Shown: piece by piece, positions 8,129-18,024 of the stretch
Numbering within the stretch: the stretch's first letter is position 1
Layout: each line of letters begins with the position of its first letter
From: Anabaena lutea FACHB-196
GTDB lineage: Bacteria; Cyanobacteriota; Cyanobacteriia; Cyanobacteriales; Nostocaceae
Direction of reading: 5' to 3'
Assembly (NCBI RefSeq): GCF_014698305.1
Contig: NZ_JACJST010000024.1
Span: 1-64,000, forward strand
DNA: 64,000 bases
Position numbers and translations under genes: made by a program
The notes under the pieces: generated by a model
The model's database searches: none
Told to the model about the DNA's origin: nothing
What the model saw: the letters and a program-made list of their open reading frames with translations, nothing else

Positions 8129-8531
8129 GTAGCTTGGCACAATTAAATATAAAACCTCTCTCCAAACCTCTCCCCTACCTCTCCCTAACCCTCTCCTACA
8201 AGGAGAGGGAAAAGGAATAACTTTTAATACTGGAGAGGCTTTGACTCCCCCTTCCCTGGTAGGGAAGGGGGTTGGGGGGATAGGTTTATATTATATTTTT
8301 TAACGCCCACTTACTTATCTATAGGATATCGAATTGCATTAGCACTTAAAGATATTTCGGCTTTAAAGAATCGCATTCTTTTGGATAAGTTGCAAAAAGG
8401 TGTTTAATTTAAAGTAGTTTCCGCAAAGATGCAAAAAATACCCAGATTCTAGACTTCTCAGAGAAGCCGGGAGTCTATCTGTTGTTACAAAATTTGTTAC
8501 CATTATCCTTCACCAGCTGTATCTCAGATTT
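8129..8531. repeat. C/T-rich hairpin repeats upstream of dnaN
   Basis: Two strong hairpins lie here: CCCTCTCCT-ACA-AGGAGAGGG at 8189-8209, and an 11-bp stem CCCCCTTCCCT with loop GGT at 8247-8271. They belong to the interspersed family also seen at 38102-38210, 43252-43391 and 47523-47605. A third stem-loop (AGACT...AGTCT with flanking CAGAT/ATCTG, 8443-8480) lies just before dnaN and may be in its leader. An open frame at about 8325-8407 without a start codon is probably decay debris. Confidence 0.7.
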
Positions 8532-9680
8532 ATGAAATTAGTTTGCGCTCAAAGCGATCTCAGTACCAACCTCTCACTCGTCAGTCGTGCAGTACCATCA
8601 AGACCAACTCATCCCGTACTTGCTAACGTACTGCTGCAAGCGGACGCTCAAACTAACCAAGTCAGCTTAACAGCCTTTGATCTCAGCTTGGGTATCCGCA
8701 CCAGTTTTAGTGCTGAAGTCTTAGAAGGGGGAGCGATCGCACTTCCTGCTAAACTACTTGTAGACATCACCTCTCGTCTACCAGAAGGCGAAATCACCTT
8801 AGACGATGAATCAGGGGACAACACCGGAGAAGGTATCATTGTCACTCTCAAACCCAAAAGCGGCAAGTATCAAGTCCGCGCTATGGGAGCAGAAGAATTT
8901 CCCGAATTACCCATAATTGAAAATTCAGAAGCAATTCACCTCACCACGGCTGCTTTAATTGAAGGACTAAGAGGTTCATTATTTGCTACTAGTGCTGATG
9001 AAACCAAACAAGTTCTCACGGGTGTGCATTTAACAGTTAAACAAGACACCTTAGAATTTGCAGCGACTGACGGACACCGTCTAGCTGTGCTAGAAACAAC
9101 TAATGAGCGTCCGCTGGAGGGTAGCAGTCAACTTGAGGTAACAGTACCAGCGAGAGCATTACGGGAACTACAACGGATGTTAGCTCATAGTTCCTCAGAG
9201 GAAACTGTAGCCTTATATTTTGATCAAGGTCAAATAGTGTTTGCTTGGCAAAATCAACGCCTAACCAGCCGAACTTTAGAAGGACAATATCCCGCCTATC
9301 GGCAATTAATTCCTCGCCAATTTGAGCGACAAGTTACTATTGAAAGGCGGCAATTTATTAGCACTTTAGAGCGAATTGCTGTGTTAGCAGATCAGAAAAA
9401 TAATATTGTCAAAGTTAGCATTGATAACGCCAATCAAGAAATTACCTTATCTTGTGAAGCCCAAGATGTGGGTAGTGGTACAGAATCTATGCCGGCACAA
9501 ATATCTGGAGAAGATATAGACATTGCTTTTAATGTCAAATATTTAATGGAAGGTTTGAAAGAGTTACCATCTTCAGAAATCCAAATGCACTTAAATCAAA
9601 GTCTCACTCCAGTAATTTTTACACCTTTGGGCGGTTTAAAGATGACTTATTTAGCTATGCCTGTGCAATTGAGAAATTAG
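8532..9680 (+). CDS. dnaN: DNA polymerase III beta sliding clamp
   Basis: This is the ring-shaped processivity clamp of the replicative polymerase and the docking platform for polymerases, MutS and others. The 382-aa protein has three clamp domains in order. It begins MKLVCAQSDLS, has the domain 2 segment FATSADETKQVLTGVHL, and ends with the conserved YLAMPVQLRN. It stands alone, away from dnaA or recF, which is common in cyanobacteria. Its upstream region carries repeats and a stem-loop rather than a neighbouring gene, so it probably has its own promoter. No DnaA-box cluster marking an origin was noticed. Confidence 0.97.
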   Translation: MKLVCAQSDLSTNLSLVSRAVPSRPTHPVLANVLLQADAQTNQVSLTAFDLSLGIRTSFSAEVLEGGAIALPAKLLVDITSRLPEGEITLDDESGDNTGEGIIVTLKPKSGKYQVRAMGAEEFPELPIIENSEAIHLTTAALIEGLRGSLFATSADETKQVLTGVHLTVKQDTLEFAATDGHRLAVLETTNERPLEGSSQLEVTVPARALRELQRMLAHSSSEETVALYFDQGQIVFAWQNQRLTSRTLEGQYPAYRQLIPRQFERQVTIERRQFISTLERIAVLADQKNNIVKVSIDNANQEITLSCEAQDVGSGTESMPAQISGEDIDIAFNVKYLMEGLKELPSSEIQMHLNQSLTPVIFTPLGGLKMTYLAMPVQLRN

Positions 9681-9713
9681 GAATAATTCAATTTTGGATT
9701 AATTTTGGATTAA

Positions 9714-9820
9714 CTCGTTTCCAGTTTCCAACTGGGAATACTATCACAGAGGCTCTGCCTCTGCTATGATTAAAGGCAGAGCCTTCTAAAATTCATTCCC
9801 ATACAGAGCATGGGAACGAG
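9714..9820. repeat. Interspersed palindromic element after dnaN
   Basis: Imperfect terminal inverted repeats (CTCGTTTCC at the left, GGGAACGAG at the right) enclose inner repeats around AGGCTCTGCCT and AGGCAGAGCCT. The element is about 107 bp, lies between the convergent dnaN and the histidine kinase, and could also terminate transcription. Confidence 0.6.
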
Positions 9821-9877
9821 AATAAAGAGAATACAGTTTTTTTAAATATAAAATCCCAAATCTAAAATCTAAAATTG

Positions 9878-12649
9878 TTAGGTGATGTGGAAAATGGGAA
9901 TTTCAATCCAGAATTCTGTACCTACATTTGGTTGTGAATCACATTTAAATATACCACCGTGTTTTTCCACCACAATTTGATAACTAATTGATAACCCCAA
10001 GCCAGTACCTTTACCCACTGGCTTAGTAGTGAAAAAGGGGTCAAATATTCTTGCCTTTTGAGCGTCCGGCATTCCTGGCCCATTGTCACTAATACGAATT
10101 ACTGCACTTTGCACATTTTCATTCATTTCCCCTATGGAAGTACAAATAGTAATTTTCCCTGACAGAAGATTTTCTGATTTAAATGTTCTGTAACTTTCTA
10201 GGGCATCAATTGCATTACTTAAAACATTCATAAATACTTGATTTAGTTGTCCAGCATAACACTCTACCAAAGGTAAATTGCCGTATTGTTTGATTATTTG
10301 AATGCCCGGACTTTCGGGTTTGGCTTTTAAGCGATGCTGCAAAATCAGCAAAGTACTATCAATGCCATCATGAATATTCACCTCTTTCATTTCTGACTCA
10401 TCAAGGCGTGAAAAGTTTCGCAAAGATAAGACAATTTGCCGAATTCTGTCAACTCCAATTTGCATAGAAGATAAACTTTTTGGTAAATCTTCAATCAGAA
10501 ATTCTAAATCCAATTCTTCTGCCCGTTCCACAATCTCTGCACTGGGTTCTGGGCATTCCTGCTGATAGAGATGGAGCATACTGAGTAAATCTTCAGCATA
10601 TTCATTGATATGAACAAGGTTGCCAGAAATAAAATTAACTGGATTATTAATTTCATGGGCAACACCGGCTACAAGTTGCCCTAAAGAAGACATTTTTTCC
10701 GTTTGAATAAGTTGGGTTTGAGTTGATTGTAATTCATGCAGAGTTTGTGTTAGTTGTTCCGCTTGTTGCTGAGTTTTTACCAGTAATTCAGCTTGTTGAA
10801 TTGCTACCCCAAGTTGCGCTGCAATTTGACTCATGAAGTTAACTTCAGAGGTTTTCCATTGACGGGGTCCGGTGTGTTGATAAGTACAAAGCAAACCCCA
10901 AAGTTGTTTTCTGATAAAAATAGGAGCTAACACAAAGGCATGAATTTGAAACTGCTCTAAATTATCGACATGACAAGGAGTAAATCCCATTTGGTAGATA
11001 TCATCTACGGCAAAGGTTTCATTATTTCGGTATCTTCCTCCTTCTGTATCTTGTAAATATGTATCATTCCAAATTGTATTGATCCCAAGTTTAGATTCAT
11101 TGAACCAGTTGGGACTAGCAGCTTCAAAATCACCAACAAATTCCCCACCCCAATCAGCAGCGAATTTATAGACAGAAACGCGATCAGCTTTGATTAATTG
11201 ACAAACTTCTTTAGTAGTTATTTTAAAAATAGTATCTATATCAAGAGACTTACGGATCTTGTTAATGACTCCAAACACAGCTTGTTGCTGCTCAGAAGTC
11301 TTTTGCATTTCTAATGTTCGCTTGTGGACTTGTTTTTCTAAATTCTCATTAAAACCTTGCACCTGTTGATAAAGTTCATACTGCTGAATTGCGGAAGCAA
11401 AATGTTTACCAATTTCTCCAGCTAGTTCGATTTCTTCATCTGTCCATTTTTCAGCTTGTTCTTGTTTAGATTCGCGCCACAAGTCAAAAGATAACCGGGG
11501 GTAAAGTTGTCTGTTATCTGGGTCAAATTGACCAGCCCAAAGAGTTTCTATTTCTATTTCCTTGCGAAAAATAGTTAAATAGCCTACTAATTCTTGCCGA
11601 TAGTGGAGGGGAATCATTAAGAGGCTGCGGATTTTTGTGGGTTTAAAGGCAAGTTGCACAATTCGCAAATTGGAATTTTGGTAAATATCAGGAATTGCCC
11701 AAATGTCGTATTCACCAGATTTGTAATGTTCCTGCCAGACACTATACTGCTCTAGAAGTGGATATATATTTGGGTTGGGAATAACTGGTTGCTGTCCGCA
11801 TACATAAAGCTGGAGGCAGTTGCTACCAGGAATTAAACATTCTGTGAGAGTTTTAAAGTTGTTATGTTGAAAATCAAAGGCATTATATCTGATACATAAC
11901 CTGCCACCAACACCATGAAAGGCAGCAACTGTGGCTTCTAAAGCTGGTTGTAAGACAATTGTCGGTAATGAATGTAGAAGGGTGGCAATGCGGTTAATTA
12001 TAGCTTCTCGTTCGGATTGGGCGCGGGCTTGGGTGAGGAGATTACTTTGTGCGATCGCTACAGACAACTGCTCTACTACCATCTGCATCGCCTCTAGTTC
12101 ATATTCTGCCACATCACGAGCTTGAGAATGATGAGATACTAACAATCCCCAAAGTGCATCTTGATGGATAATCGGTGCAACTACAGAAGACTTAACCCCC
12201 ATAGCCGTTAAATATTCTACATGACATGGATCTACTGAACGATAAAGAATATCTTCAGAGATAATTTCCCCCGTTTCTAAGTTATGCTGCGGACTTTGAG
12301 CAATCTGTCTAGAATCAACATTTACTACAGAACGCACCCGCGACTTAATAAACATTTCACGGGCATGAAGGGGAATGTCATCAGCGGGGAAATTCAACCC
12401 CAATAAGGACGGTAAACGATTTTCATAAATTGATTCAGCAATAACCTGACCACTACCATTTCCATGGAATTTGTAAATCATTACTCGGTCAGTTCCCAGT
12501 AAAGACCGAACCTCCGCTGTTGTAGCTGTGATAATATCTTCTAATTCTAAAGACTGCCGAATGCGATTTGTAATCCGACGGAATAAGTTTTCTTTTTCCA
12601 TACCTGTCCTCAGGTCTAATGGAGGGATGGAGGCCATTGCTTTAATCAA
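9878..12649 (-). CDS. Triple-GAF histidine kinase, phytochrome/cyanobacteriochrome-like
   Basis: This 923-aa sensor kinase has no membrane segment. GAF1 (about 40-205) resembles knotless phytochrome GAFs, with FPADDIPLHAR and a Cys-His pair in DPCHVEYL (Cys142-His143). GAF2 (about 225-425) lacks the Cys-His. GAF3 (about 465-625) resembles red/green cyanobacteriochromes, with TYLQDTEGGRYR and TPCHVDNLEQFQ (Cys559-His560). A coiled coil follows, then HisKA with phosphoacceptor His665 (GVAHEINNP) and a HATPase domain with NVLSNAIDAL, DNGPGMP and GTGLGLS. The two Cys-His pairs are where bilin would attach, so two chromophores are plausible but unproven. No receiver domain is present; a partner may lie in the 19-27 kb cluster. 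Confidence 0.88.
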   Translation of the reverse strand: MIKAMASIPPLDLRTGMEKENLFRRITNRIRQSLELEDIITATTAEVRSLLGTDRVMIYKFHGNGSGQVIAESIYENRLPSLLGLNFPADDIPLHAREMFIKSRVRSVVNVDSRQIAQSPQHNLETGEIISEDILYRSVDPCHVEYLTAMGVKSSVVAPIIHQDALWGLLVSHHSQARDVAEYELEAMQMVVEQLSVAIAQSNLLTQARAQSEREAIINRIATLLHSLPTIVLQPALEATVAAFHGVGGRLCIRYNAFDFQHNNFKTLTECLIPGSNCLQLYVCGQQPVIPNPNIYPLLEQYSVWQEHYKSGEYDIWAIPDIYQNSNLRIVQLAFKPTKIRSLLMIPLHYRQELVGYLTIFRKEIEIETLWAGQFDPDNRQLYPRLSFDLWRESKQEQAEKWTDEEIELAGEIGKHFASAIQQYELYQQVQGFNENLEKQVHKRTLEMQKTSEQQQAVFGVINKIRKSLDIDTIFKITTKEVCQLIKADRVSVYKFAADWGGEFVGDFEAASPNWFNESKLGINTIWNDTYLQDTEGGRYRNNETFAVDDIYQMGFTPCHVDNLEQFQIHAFVLAPIFIRKQLWGLLCTYQHTGPRQWKTSEVNFMSQIAAQLGVAIQQAELLVKTQQQAEQLTQTLHELQSTQTQLIQTEKMSSLGQLVAGVAHEINNPVNFISGNLVHINEYAEDLLSMLHLYQQECPEPSAEIVERAEELDLEFLIEDLPKSLSSMQIGVDRIRQIVLSLRNFSRLDESEMKEVNIHDGIDSTLLILQHRLKAKPESPGIQIIKQYGNLPLVECYAGQLNQVFMNVLSNAIDALESYRTFKSENLLSGKITICTSIGEMNENVQSAVIRISDNGPGMPDAQKARIFDPFFTTKPVGKGTGLGLSISYQIVVEKHGGIFKCDSQPNVGTEFWIEIPIFHIT

Positions 12650-12887
12650 ATAATTTAGTATCTTACTATAGTAAGCGATTCACCTTAATCGTATTTTTAG
12701 ATTTTACCCATGTCTTTGTCTTCAGTAAGATTACGGTCAAACGATTTTGGACTTTGGACTTTGAATGGATGAGGTTAAAATCACCCTGCTAATCTTTTAA
12801 TCTTGATCTTAACAGGCAACAGAATTCTCTCACATATCATGTAGTTGGATTGCTATAAGAATTTTCAGTCACCTGTTAAGTAGTCAT

Positions 12888-14075
12888 CTAAACCTTCACA
12901 ATGTCAGCAAAGCGAATTTTTAGATAATCATCTTCCATTTTTGCTCCTGATGGTTGAAGTGCTGCTAAAGCCTGCGGTAAAACCAAATTACGGCGATGAT
13001 TACCAATAGTAATATTTAATTCATCGCCACTTTTACTGAGTTGAACTTGATTTTTGGGAATGCCCGGTAAATAAAGTTCCAAGCTGTATTGGTTATTTTC
13101 TTGCACAACTCTGATAGTTGTTTCTTTGTAATAAATCTGAGTTGGATCTTCATCTGGGTAAAGTGTTTCTTTGAGTCTTTCTAATGCTGCTAAACCGCAC
13201 ATTTCCTCCGAATAAAGAGGTACTTCCTTCACAGGTAAGGGGTGGAAGTTTTCATGAATTTCTTGGCGATATTGTTCTTGATTTTCTTTCCAACGTTGGA
13301 AGAAGGGATCTTCAACTTGTTTAGGAATAATGCGATTAGCAATAATTAAATCGGTAGCCACATTATACAAACTCAAATAAGCATGAGCGCGGAGAGATTC
13401 TTTAATCACCATCTTTTCGGGGTTGGTGACAAGACGGACTGAGGTTTGAGTATTGTCAGTCAATACTTTTTCTAAAGCTTCTATTTGTTCATAAAACTCA
13501 TAAGGAGCATCCATTACTTCTCTATCTGGTAACGAAAAACCAGCAATTGGTCTAAAAATAGGCTCAACTAAAGGTCTAAGTGCTACCGAGATGTTTTGAA
13601 AAGGTTTATAGAAGCGCCGCATATACCAGCCGCCGACTTCTGGTAAACTCAACAAACGTAGAGCCGTACCAGTCGGAGCCGAGTCAATAATTAAAACGTC
13701 AAATTCCCCTTCGTCATAGTGACGTTTCATTCTTACCAAGCCGAATATCTCATCCATTCCCGGTAAAATGGCTAATTCTTCGGCTTGTATCCCCTCTAAA
13801 CCCCGTGCTTGTAACACTTGAGTAATGTAACGCTTCACCGCACCCCAGTTACCTTCTAATTCTTGGAGCGCGTCGAGTTCTGCTCCCCACAAATTGGGGC
13901 GGACTTGTCGGGCATCATGTCCCAATTCTAGATCAAAGCTGTCGGCTAGTGAGTGAGCAGGGTCTGTACTTAAAACTAATGTGCGGTAGCCGAGTTCTGC
14001 ACAACGCAATCCCGTTGCAGCCGCGACTGAGGTTTTACCTACCCCACCCTTGCCGGTCATTAAAATTACTCGCAT
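12888..14075 (-). CDS. ArsA/GET3-type ATPase with C-terminal HSP20-like domain
   Basis: This P-loop ATPase belongs to the ArsA/Get3 family. The deviant Walker A is GKGGVGKTS (9-17), followed by the [13 protein letters not shown] switch, [15 protein letters not shown] and the adenine-loop [11 protein letters not shown]. Residues from about 315 to the end form an alpha-crystallin-like beta domain ([27 protein letters not shown]), as in plant and cyanobacterial Get3 relatives. No ars operon genes surround it, so arsenite extrusion is unlikely; roles in tail-anchored or membrane protein handling are proposed for the family. It is followed by 238 bp free of genes, then the triple-GAF kinase. Confidence 0.9.
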   Translation of the reverse strand: MRVILMTGKGGVGKTSVAAATGLRCAELGYRTLVLSTDPAHSLADSFDLELGHDARQVRPNLWGAELDALQELEGNWGAVKRYITQVLQARGLEGIQAEELAILPGMDEIFGLVRMKRHYDEGEFDVLIIDSAPTGTALRLLSLPEVGGWYMRRFYKPFQNISVALRPLVEPIFRPIAGFSLPDREVMDAPYEFYEQIEALEKVLTDNTQTSVRLVTNPEKMVIKESLRAHAYLSLYNVATDLIIANRIIPKQVEDPFFQRWKENQEQYRQEIHENFHPLPVKEVPLYSEEMCGLAALERLKETLYPDEDPTQIYYKETTIRVVQENNQYSLELYLPGIPKNQVQLSKSGDELNITIGNHRRNLVLPQALAALQPSGAKMEDDYLKIRFADIVKV

Positions 14076-14118
14076 GGATGATTCTGTCCTGCCTGAATTT
14101 TGTTTACATTTATTTACA

Positions 14119-14508
14119 TTATCCGTTGTTTAAGGAAAAGAAGTGCTGCTTTAGTACATCTAAACGTGAACAATGCCAATAATCGATGTGGGAAACTATC
14201 AAATCATCAGCATTGAGACGTAATTCACTCCAACCTGAGATAGATATGCGTGGTTTCCAGGGAAGAGGAGAATTCCAATTCAATGTCCACTCGCTTTTAA
14301 TGATGTCTTCTTGGCGTTGGATGTTATGCAAATCCATTTTTAGATTTAAGAAAAAAGTCTGAATGAATTTAATCATCCATTTATAAAGTTCTAAACCACG
14401 AAATTTAAAAACCGGATCTTGAAAATAAACATCAGGAGCATAAATGCTGTAAGTTTGATCAACTGGAAATCTTTGATAGTCGGCTTTGAGAATTTCAATA
14501 ATGTCCAT
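14119..14508 (-). CDS. DUF2358-family protein (NTF2-like)
   Basis: This protein of about 129 aa has the DUF2358 pattern: [29 protein letters not shown], a central [12 protein letters not shown] strand and [19 protein letters not shown]. The family has an NTF2-like fold and is found in cyanobacteria and plastids; function is unknown. An upstream ATG at 14550 would add 14 residues encoded by the repeat at 14533-14624, so the start is placed at 14508. It ends 43 bp before arsA on the same strand. Confidence 0.8.
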   Translation of the reverse strand: MDIIEILKADYQRFPVDQTYSIYAPDVYFQDPVFKFRGLELYKWMIKFIQTFFLNLKMDLHNIQRQEDIIKSEWTLNWNSPLPWKPRISISGWSELRLNADDLIVSHIDYWHCSRLDVLKQHFFSLNNG

Positions 14509-14929
14509 AATAGGGAATAGGGAATAGTATTTGTAGGGTGCGTTAGGCAAAGCTGTAACGCACCATTAATCAAGTTTACAGTGCGCGTTACGCGATCGCT
14601 CTAAGCGTAGCCATCGCACCCTACGTATCTTTAAATTAATAATTTTGTTGATGTCATGTTGTAGGTTTAGCAGTGCTAAACCCCTATGGACAGTGTGGTT
14701 TTTTGATAATACATATTTGGTGTTATCTGTCAATGCGTAAATTCTATTATAGAATAAGGCAATTCATGAATTGCCCCTACAGCCGTGTAGTAGGTTAGTT
14801 TGTACGTAATCATTACCCAACACAGTTTTAAGAATGTGGGATTTTGTTCCTCAGCCCAACCTTGTAAAGAACATTTCCCAGATGCTACCGTCTACAAGTT
14901 GACGCAATAGTACACGGAGTGCATGAACC
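14509..14929. repeat. Gap with nested palindromic repeat (14533-14624)
   Basis: The outer inverted repeat GTAGGGTGCG...CGCACCCTAC spans 14533-14624. A nested hairpin GGTGCGTTA/TAACGCACC lies within, together with a HIP1 octamer. A second palindromic stretch (GGCAATTCATGAATTGCC) lies near 14758-14776. The remainder is the upstream region of the exported FAD enzyme; no other gene is visible. Confidence 0.65.
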
Positions 14930-16957
14930 ATGAAGCGCAGATACAAAAAAAGCTTCCAGAAATCAATCATCAGTCTCAGTTTACTTCCCACCTTTCTCAC
15001 CCCCTATTTCGTCAGCGCTACCCCACCCCGAAACCCAGATAAAACCGTCAATTGTGAAATTCTCGTTGTTGGTGGTGGACTATCCGGTGCAGCGACAGCT
15101 TATGAGGGGTTACTTGCAGGACGGACAGTTTGCTTAACGGAAATTACTGACTGGTTGGGTGGACAAATCTCCTCTCAAGGTACATCTGCATTAGATGAAA
15201 GACCAACTCAACGGGCTAAACAATTCTATTCTCGCGGATATTTGGAATTACGAAACCGCATTCAACGCAAATATGGCCAACTTAACCCCGGTGACTGCTG
15301 GGTAAGTGACTCCTGCTTTCTTCCTCGTGATGCTCACAATATTCTTACCCAAATGCTCAAAGATGCAGAAAAGCAGGGTAAAGGAAAGTTGCAATGGTTT
15401 CCCAACACCGTAATTAAAGAATTAGGAATTAGTGCTGATGGTAAAATTATTAACAACGCCACAGCTATTCAACATCAACCCACAAAAGGCGCACCACCTC
15501 TCAACACTTTTCCTTTATCTCAAACCATTGAAGATGCTTATCGCTACGAAAACTCATCTCGGTTGAGTAAAGCGATTATTCGCTTTGTCCCCAAACAATC
15601 TCAAAAAAATGCCTCAAAATGGTACGTTATCGATACCAGTGAAACTGGGGAAATTATCGCTTTAGCAGATGTTCCTTATCGTCTGGGTATTGATGCACGC
15701 TCTTACCTGGAACCTTCCTCTTCTAGCACCACTAATGATCCTTATTGTACTCAAGGTTTTACCTACACCTTTGCAATGGAGGCGACTAAGGAACCGCAAC
15801 AGCAAGCAATGCCCCCATTTTACTCACAATATGCACCATATTTCAGTTATGAATTAGCGCGACTGGCGAATTTTGATTTAGTGTTTACCTATCGTCGCAT
15901 TTGGAGTCCTCAACAAGGAAAACAAATGAAATTTGGTGGTATTAATTTTACTGTTCCTACTCCAGGGGATATCTCTATGCAAAACTGGACTTGGGGTAAT
16001 GACTACCGTCCAGGAACTGAAGATGATAATCTCATTTATACTCGTCAACAGTTGCAAGCCAGTGGCCAGTTACAACCCGGTGGTTGGATGGGGGGATTAA
16101 GAACTGAAACTTTCCGCAAAGGTGAAGAAAATGCTCTTTCCTATTTTTATTGGTTATATGCGGGAACTACGGATTCTCAATTAGGTGATGGGGTAAAAAA
16201 ACCGTACCCAAATAATCGGTTGTTAACGGGTTTAAATTCCCCAATGGGAACAGTACATGGTTTATCGAAATATCCCTATATGCGGGAAGGAAGACGCATT
16301 ATTGGCCGTCCGAGTTGGGGACAACCAGAAGGTTTTGGGATTTGGGAAGTTGATATTTCTCGCCGCAATTATAATGACGAATATTACCGTCAAACTTTGC
16401 CAGCAGATATGTATCGCCAGTTAAAAGCGACACTGGCTGGTTTAGAGGCTACTTCTGTAATTAGGGGTGAAGTTTCTCCTGATAAAGCTATGCGGCGAAG
16501 TCGTTCGACAATTTTCCCTGATGCTGTAGGTATCGGTCACTACGCTATTGATTTTCATCCTTGCATGACAAAAAGTCCAGCAGAAGCACCTGGTAATACG
16601 GAACGTGCAGGAGAAAGACGTGGTGCGGGACAAGCTTATCCTTTCCAAATTGCTCTGCGGGCGATGATTCCCCAAAAGATTGATAATTTATTAGTAGGTG
16701 GTAAAAGTATTGCTACTAGTCACATAGCTGCTGCGGCTTATCGGGTACATTCTTTCGAGTGGTCTTCTGGTGCGGCTGCGGGAACTGTGGCTGCTTTTGC
16801 TCTCAAACAGGGAATTGCACCTTACCAATTAGTTGATGAGTTACCTAAACAGGAACCGCAACTACAAGTTCTCAAACGTCTGTTGGAGCAAAATGGTAAT
16901 CCCACGGCTTTTCCTGATACTTCCATTTTTAACCAAAATTGGGATGATTGGCGGTAA
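14930..16957 (+). CDS. Exported FAD-dependent oxidoreductase
   Basis: This 675-aa protein has a basic N-terminus and hydrophobic core ending in FVSATPP, typical of a signal peptide. The mature part starts with an FAD-binding Rossmann motif VVGGGLSGAATAYEG and the TDWLGGQISSQGTSALDE segment of the FAD_oxidored (PF12831-like) family. A C-terminal second FAD-binding stretch (LLVGGKSIATSHIAAAAYR) and an aromatic-rich GAAAGTVAAFAL end complete the fold. Substrate is unknown; such proteins are common in cyanobacteria, usually as solo genes. It has a monocistronic setting with repeats on both sides. Confidence 0.85.
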   Translation: MKRRYKKSFQKSIISLSLLPTFLTPYFVSATPPRNPDKTVNCEILVVGGGLSGAATAYEGLLAGRTVCLTEITDWLGGQISSQGTSALDERPTQRAKQFYSRGYLELRNRIQRKYGQLNPGDCWVSDSCFLPRDAHNILTQMLKDAEKQGKGKLQWFPNTVIKELGISADGKIINNATAIQHQPTKGAPPLNTFPLSQTIEDAYRYENSSRLSKAIIRFVPKQSQKNASKWYVIDTSETGEIIALADVPYRLGIDARSYLEPSSSSTTNDPYCTQGFTYTFAMEATKEPQQQAMPPFYSQYAPYFSYELARLANFDLVFTYRRIWSPQQGKQMKFGGINFTVPTPGDISMQNWTWGNDYRPGTEDDNLIYTRQQLQASGQLQPGGWMGGLRTETFRKGEENALSYFYWLYAGTTDSQLGDGVKKPYPNNRLLTGLNSPMGTVHGLSKYPYMREGRRIIGRPSWGQPEGFGIWEVDISRRNYNDEYYRQTLPADMYRQLKATLAGLEATSVIRGEVSPDKAMRRSRSTIFPDAVGIGHYAIDFHPCMTKSPAEAPGNTERAGERRGAGQAYPFQIALRAMIPQKIDNLLVGGKSIATSHIAAAAYRVHSFEWSSGAAAGTVAAFALKQGIAPYQLVDELPKQEPQLQVLKRLLEQNGNPTAFPDTSIFNQNWDDWR

Positions 16958-17378
16958 TATCGTGTCTGGTTGAATACTTATTATTGGGGTGATGGGGAGT
17001 TGGGGTGATGGGGAGACGCGGAGATGGGGAGACGCGGGGACGCGGAGAAAATGAAGAATAACTTAATTACCTATTCCCAATCCCCAATCCCCAATCCCCA
17101 ATCACCGCTGACAATGGATTAAACTAGTTTTTGTAGTCTGGGTTTGTCAAACCTCTTTTTTGACTAAAAAGAAGCAAAGACGCAAAGAGCAATCCTGCTG
17201 AAGATAGAAGCACTTGCTTACAAGCCCCCGACTTCAGTCGTGGAGACAAAAGAATCTGTTCCTGGTTTGAATCTTCTAGCTGTCTTCTATGGGATTTTCC
17301 CCTGTCTTCGCGTCCCTGTGTCCCCCTGTCCTTTTCAATTATTGTTCTATGCTTACAAGACTAACAGCTGTTTATGGC
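16958..17378. repeat. Intergenic repeats before clpS
   Basis: G-rich GATGGGGAG/ACGCGG-type units occupy about 16984-17047, and a CCCAATC tandem array spans about 17077-17104. The rest is the upstream region of clpS. In-frame starts at 17289 and 17349 would add residues unlike ClpS and are not used. Confidence 0.6.
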
Positions 17379-17672
17379 ATGGCAACAGCGCCAACAGTAA
17401 CACCTGATCGAGTTAATCAAGTTACTCGCAAAACTTATCCAAATTACAAAGTGATTGTATTGAATGACGATTTCAATACCTTTCCCCATGTGGCTGAGTG
17501 TTTGCTCAAGTATATTCCGGGAATGTCGAGCGATCGCGCTTGGGATCTCACAAATCAGATACATTACGAAGGACAAGCGATCGTTTGGGTAGGCCCCCAG
17601 GAACAAGCGGAACTATACCACCAACAGCTGCGACGGGCTGGTTTGACTATGGCTCCTCTGGAAGCAGCATAA
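17379..17672 (+). CDS. clpS: ATP-dependent Clp protease adaptor ClpS
   Basis: ClpS binds N-degron substrates and delivers them to ClpC/ClpP. The 97-aa protein has the ClpS core: YKVIVLNDDFNTFPHV with the conserved Asn-Asp-Asp, AWDLTNQIHYEGQAIVWVG, and AELYHQQLRRAGL. The ATG at 17379 (MATAPTVTP) is preferred because the upstream extension does not resemble the family. DUF2103 begins 2 bp after the stop and is probably co-transcribed. Cyanobacteria often have two ClpS paralogues; which this one is cannot be told. Confidence 0.93.
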   Translation: MATAPTVTPDRVNQVTRKTYPNYKVIVLNDDFNTFPHVAECLLKYIPGMSSDRAWDLTNQIHYEGQAIVWVGPQEQAELYHQQLRRAGLTMAPLEAA

Positions 17673-17674
17673 TT

Positions 17675-17971
17675 ATGGGCAAACCCACGGATGGTAGACT
17701 AGTCTGGAATCACTCCACCCACATTTCTGGTCTAATCCCAATTTTAGAACGTCTATGTCAACAAGACGGCATTCACACTGTAACACCGGCAGTCATTGGG
17801 CGAGCCAGAGGTCATTGTCCAAAAATGCAGTTGCGTGTGTCTGTACCCATTCGCGGGGGTTATAAAGTCATCGCACGGCAGGGTAAGACGGTACAAGAGG
17901 TATTTGTTCTCACGACTTTGGAACTGGATCAACTGGAAATAGCGATCGCGATCGCTATGAAAATTACATGA
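17675..17971 (+). CDS. DUF2103 family protein
   Basis: This 98-aa protein matches DUF2103, a small cyanobacterial family predicted to bind metal. It has LVWNHSTHISGLIPIL near the start, VTPAVIGRARGHCPKM in the middle and VSVPIRGGYKVIARQGKTVQEVF near the end; conserved His and Cys residues are visible. The ATG at 17675 follows the clpS stop by two bases, indicating translational coupling. A longer frame reaching upstream overlaps clpS and is rejected. A HIP1-like GCGATCGCGATCGC is embedded in its 3' end. Confidence 0.85.
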   Translation: MGKPTDGRLVWNHSTHISGLIPILERLCQQDGIHTVTPAVIGRARGHCPKMQLRVSVPIRGGYKVIARQGKTVQEVFVLTTLELDQLEIAIAIAMKIT

Positions 17972-17985
17972 ATACGACCATTAAC

Positions 17986-18017
17986 AAAGGGAAGAGCCAC
18001 ATATTCTCCTCCCTTTA
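17986..18017. terminator. Stem-loop between convergent genes
   Basis: AAAGGGAAGAG pairs with CTCCTCCCTTT (one mismatch) around a loop of about 10 bases and is followed by ATTTTTG. It sits between DUF2103 and the convergent membrane gene, so it probably acts as a terminator for the plus-strand pair. Confidence 0.65.
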
Positions 18018-18024
18018 TTTTTGA

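Noticed and set aside
8300-8410. Open frame ending in ALKDISALKNRILLDKLQKGV without a start codon
   Set aside because: It has no start codon or ribosome binding site, and I cannot assign a family. It may be debris of a lost gene, but the evidence is too thin for a feature.
8443-8531. Replication origin next to dnaN
   Set aside because: No DnaA-box cluster was seen and dnaA is absent; the hairpins fit the interspersed repeat pattern.
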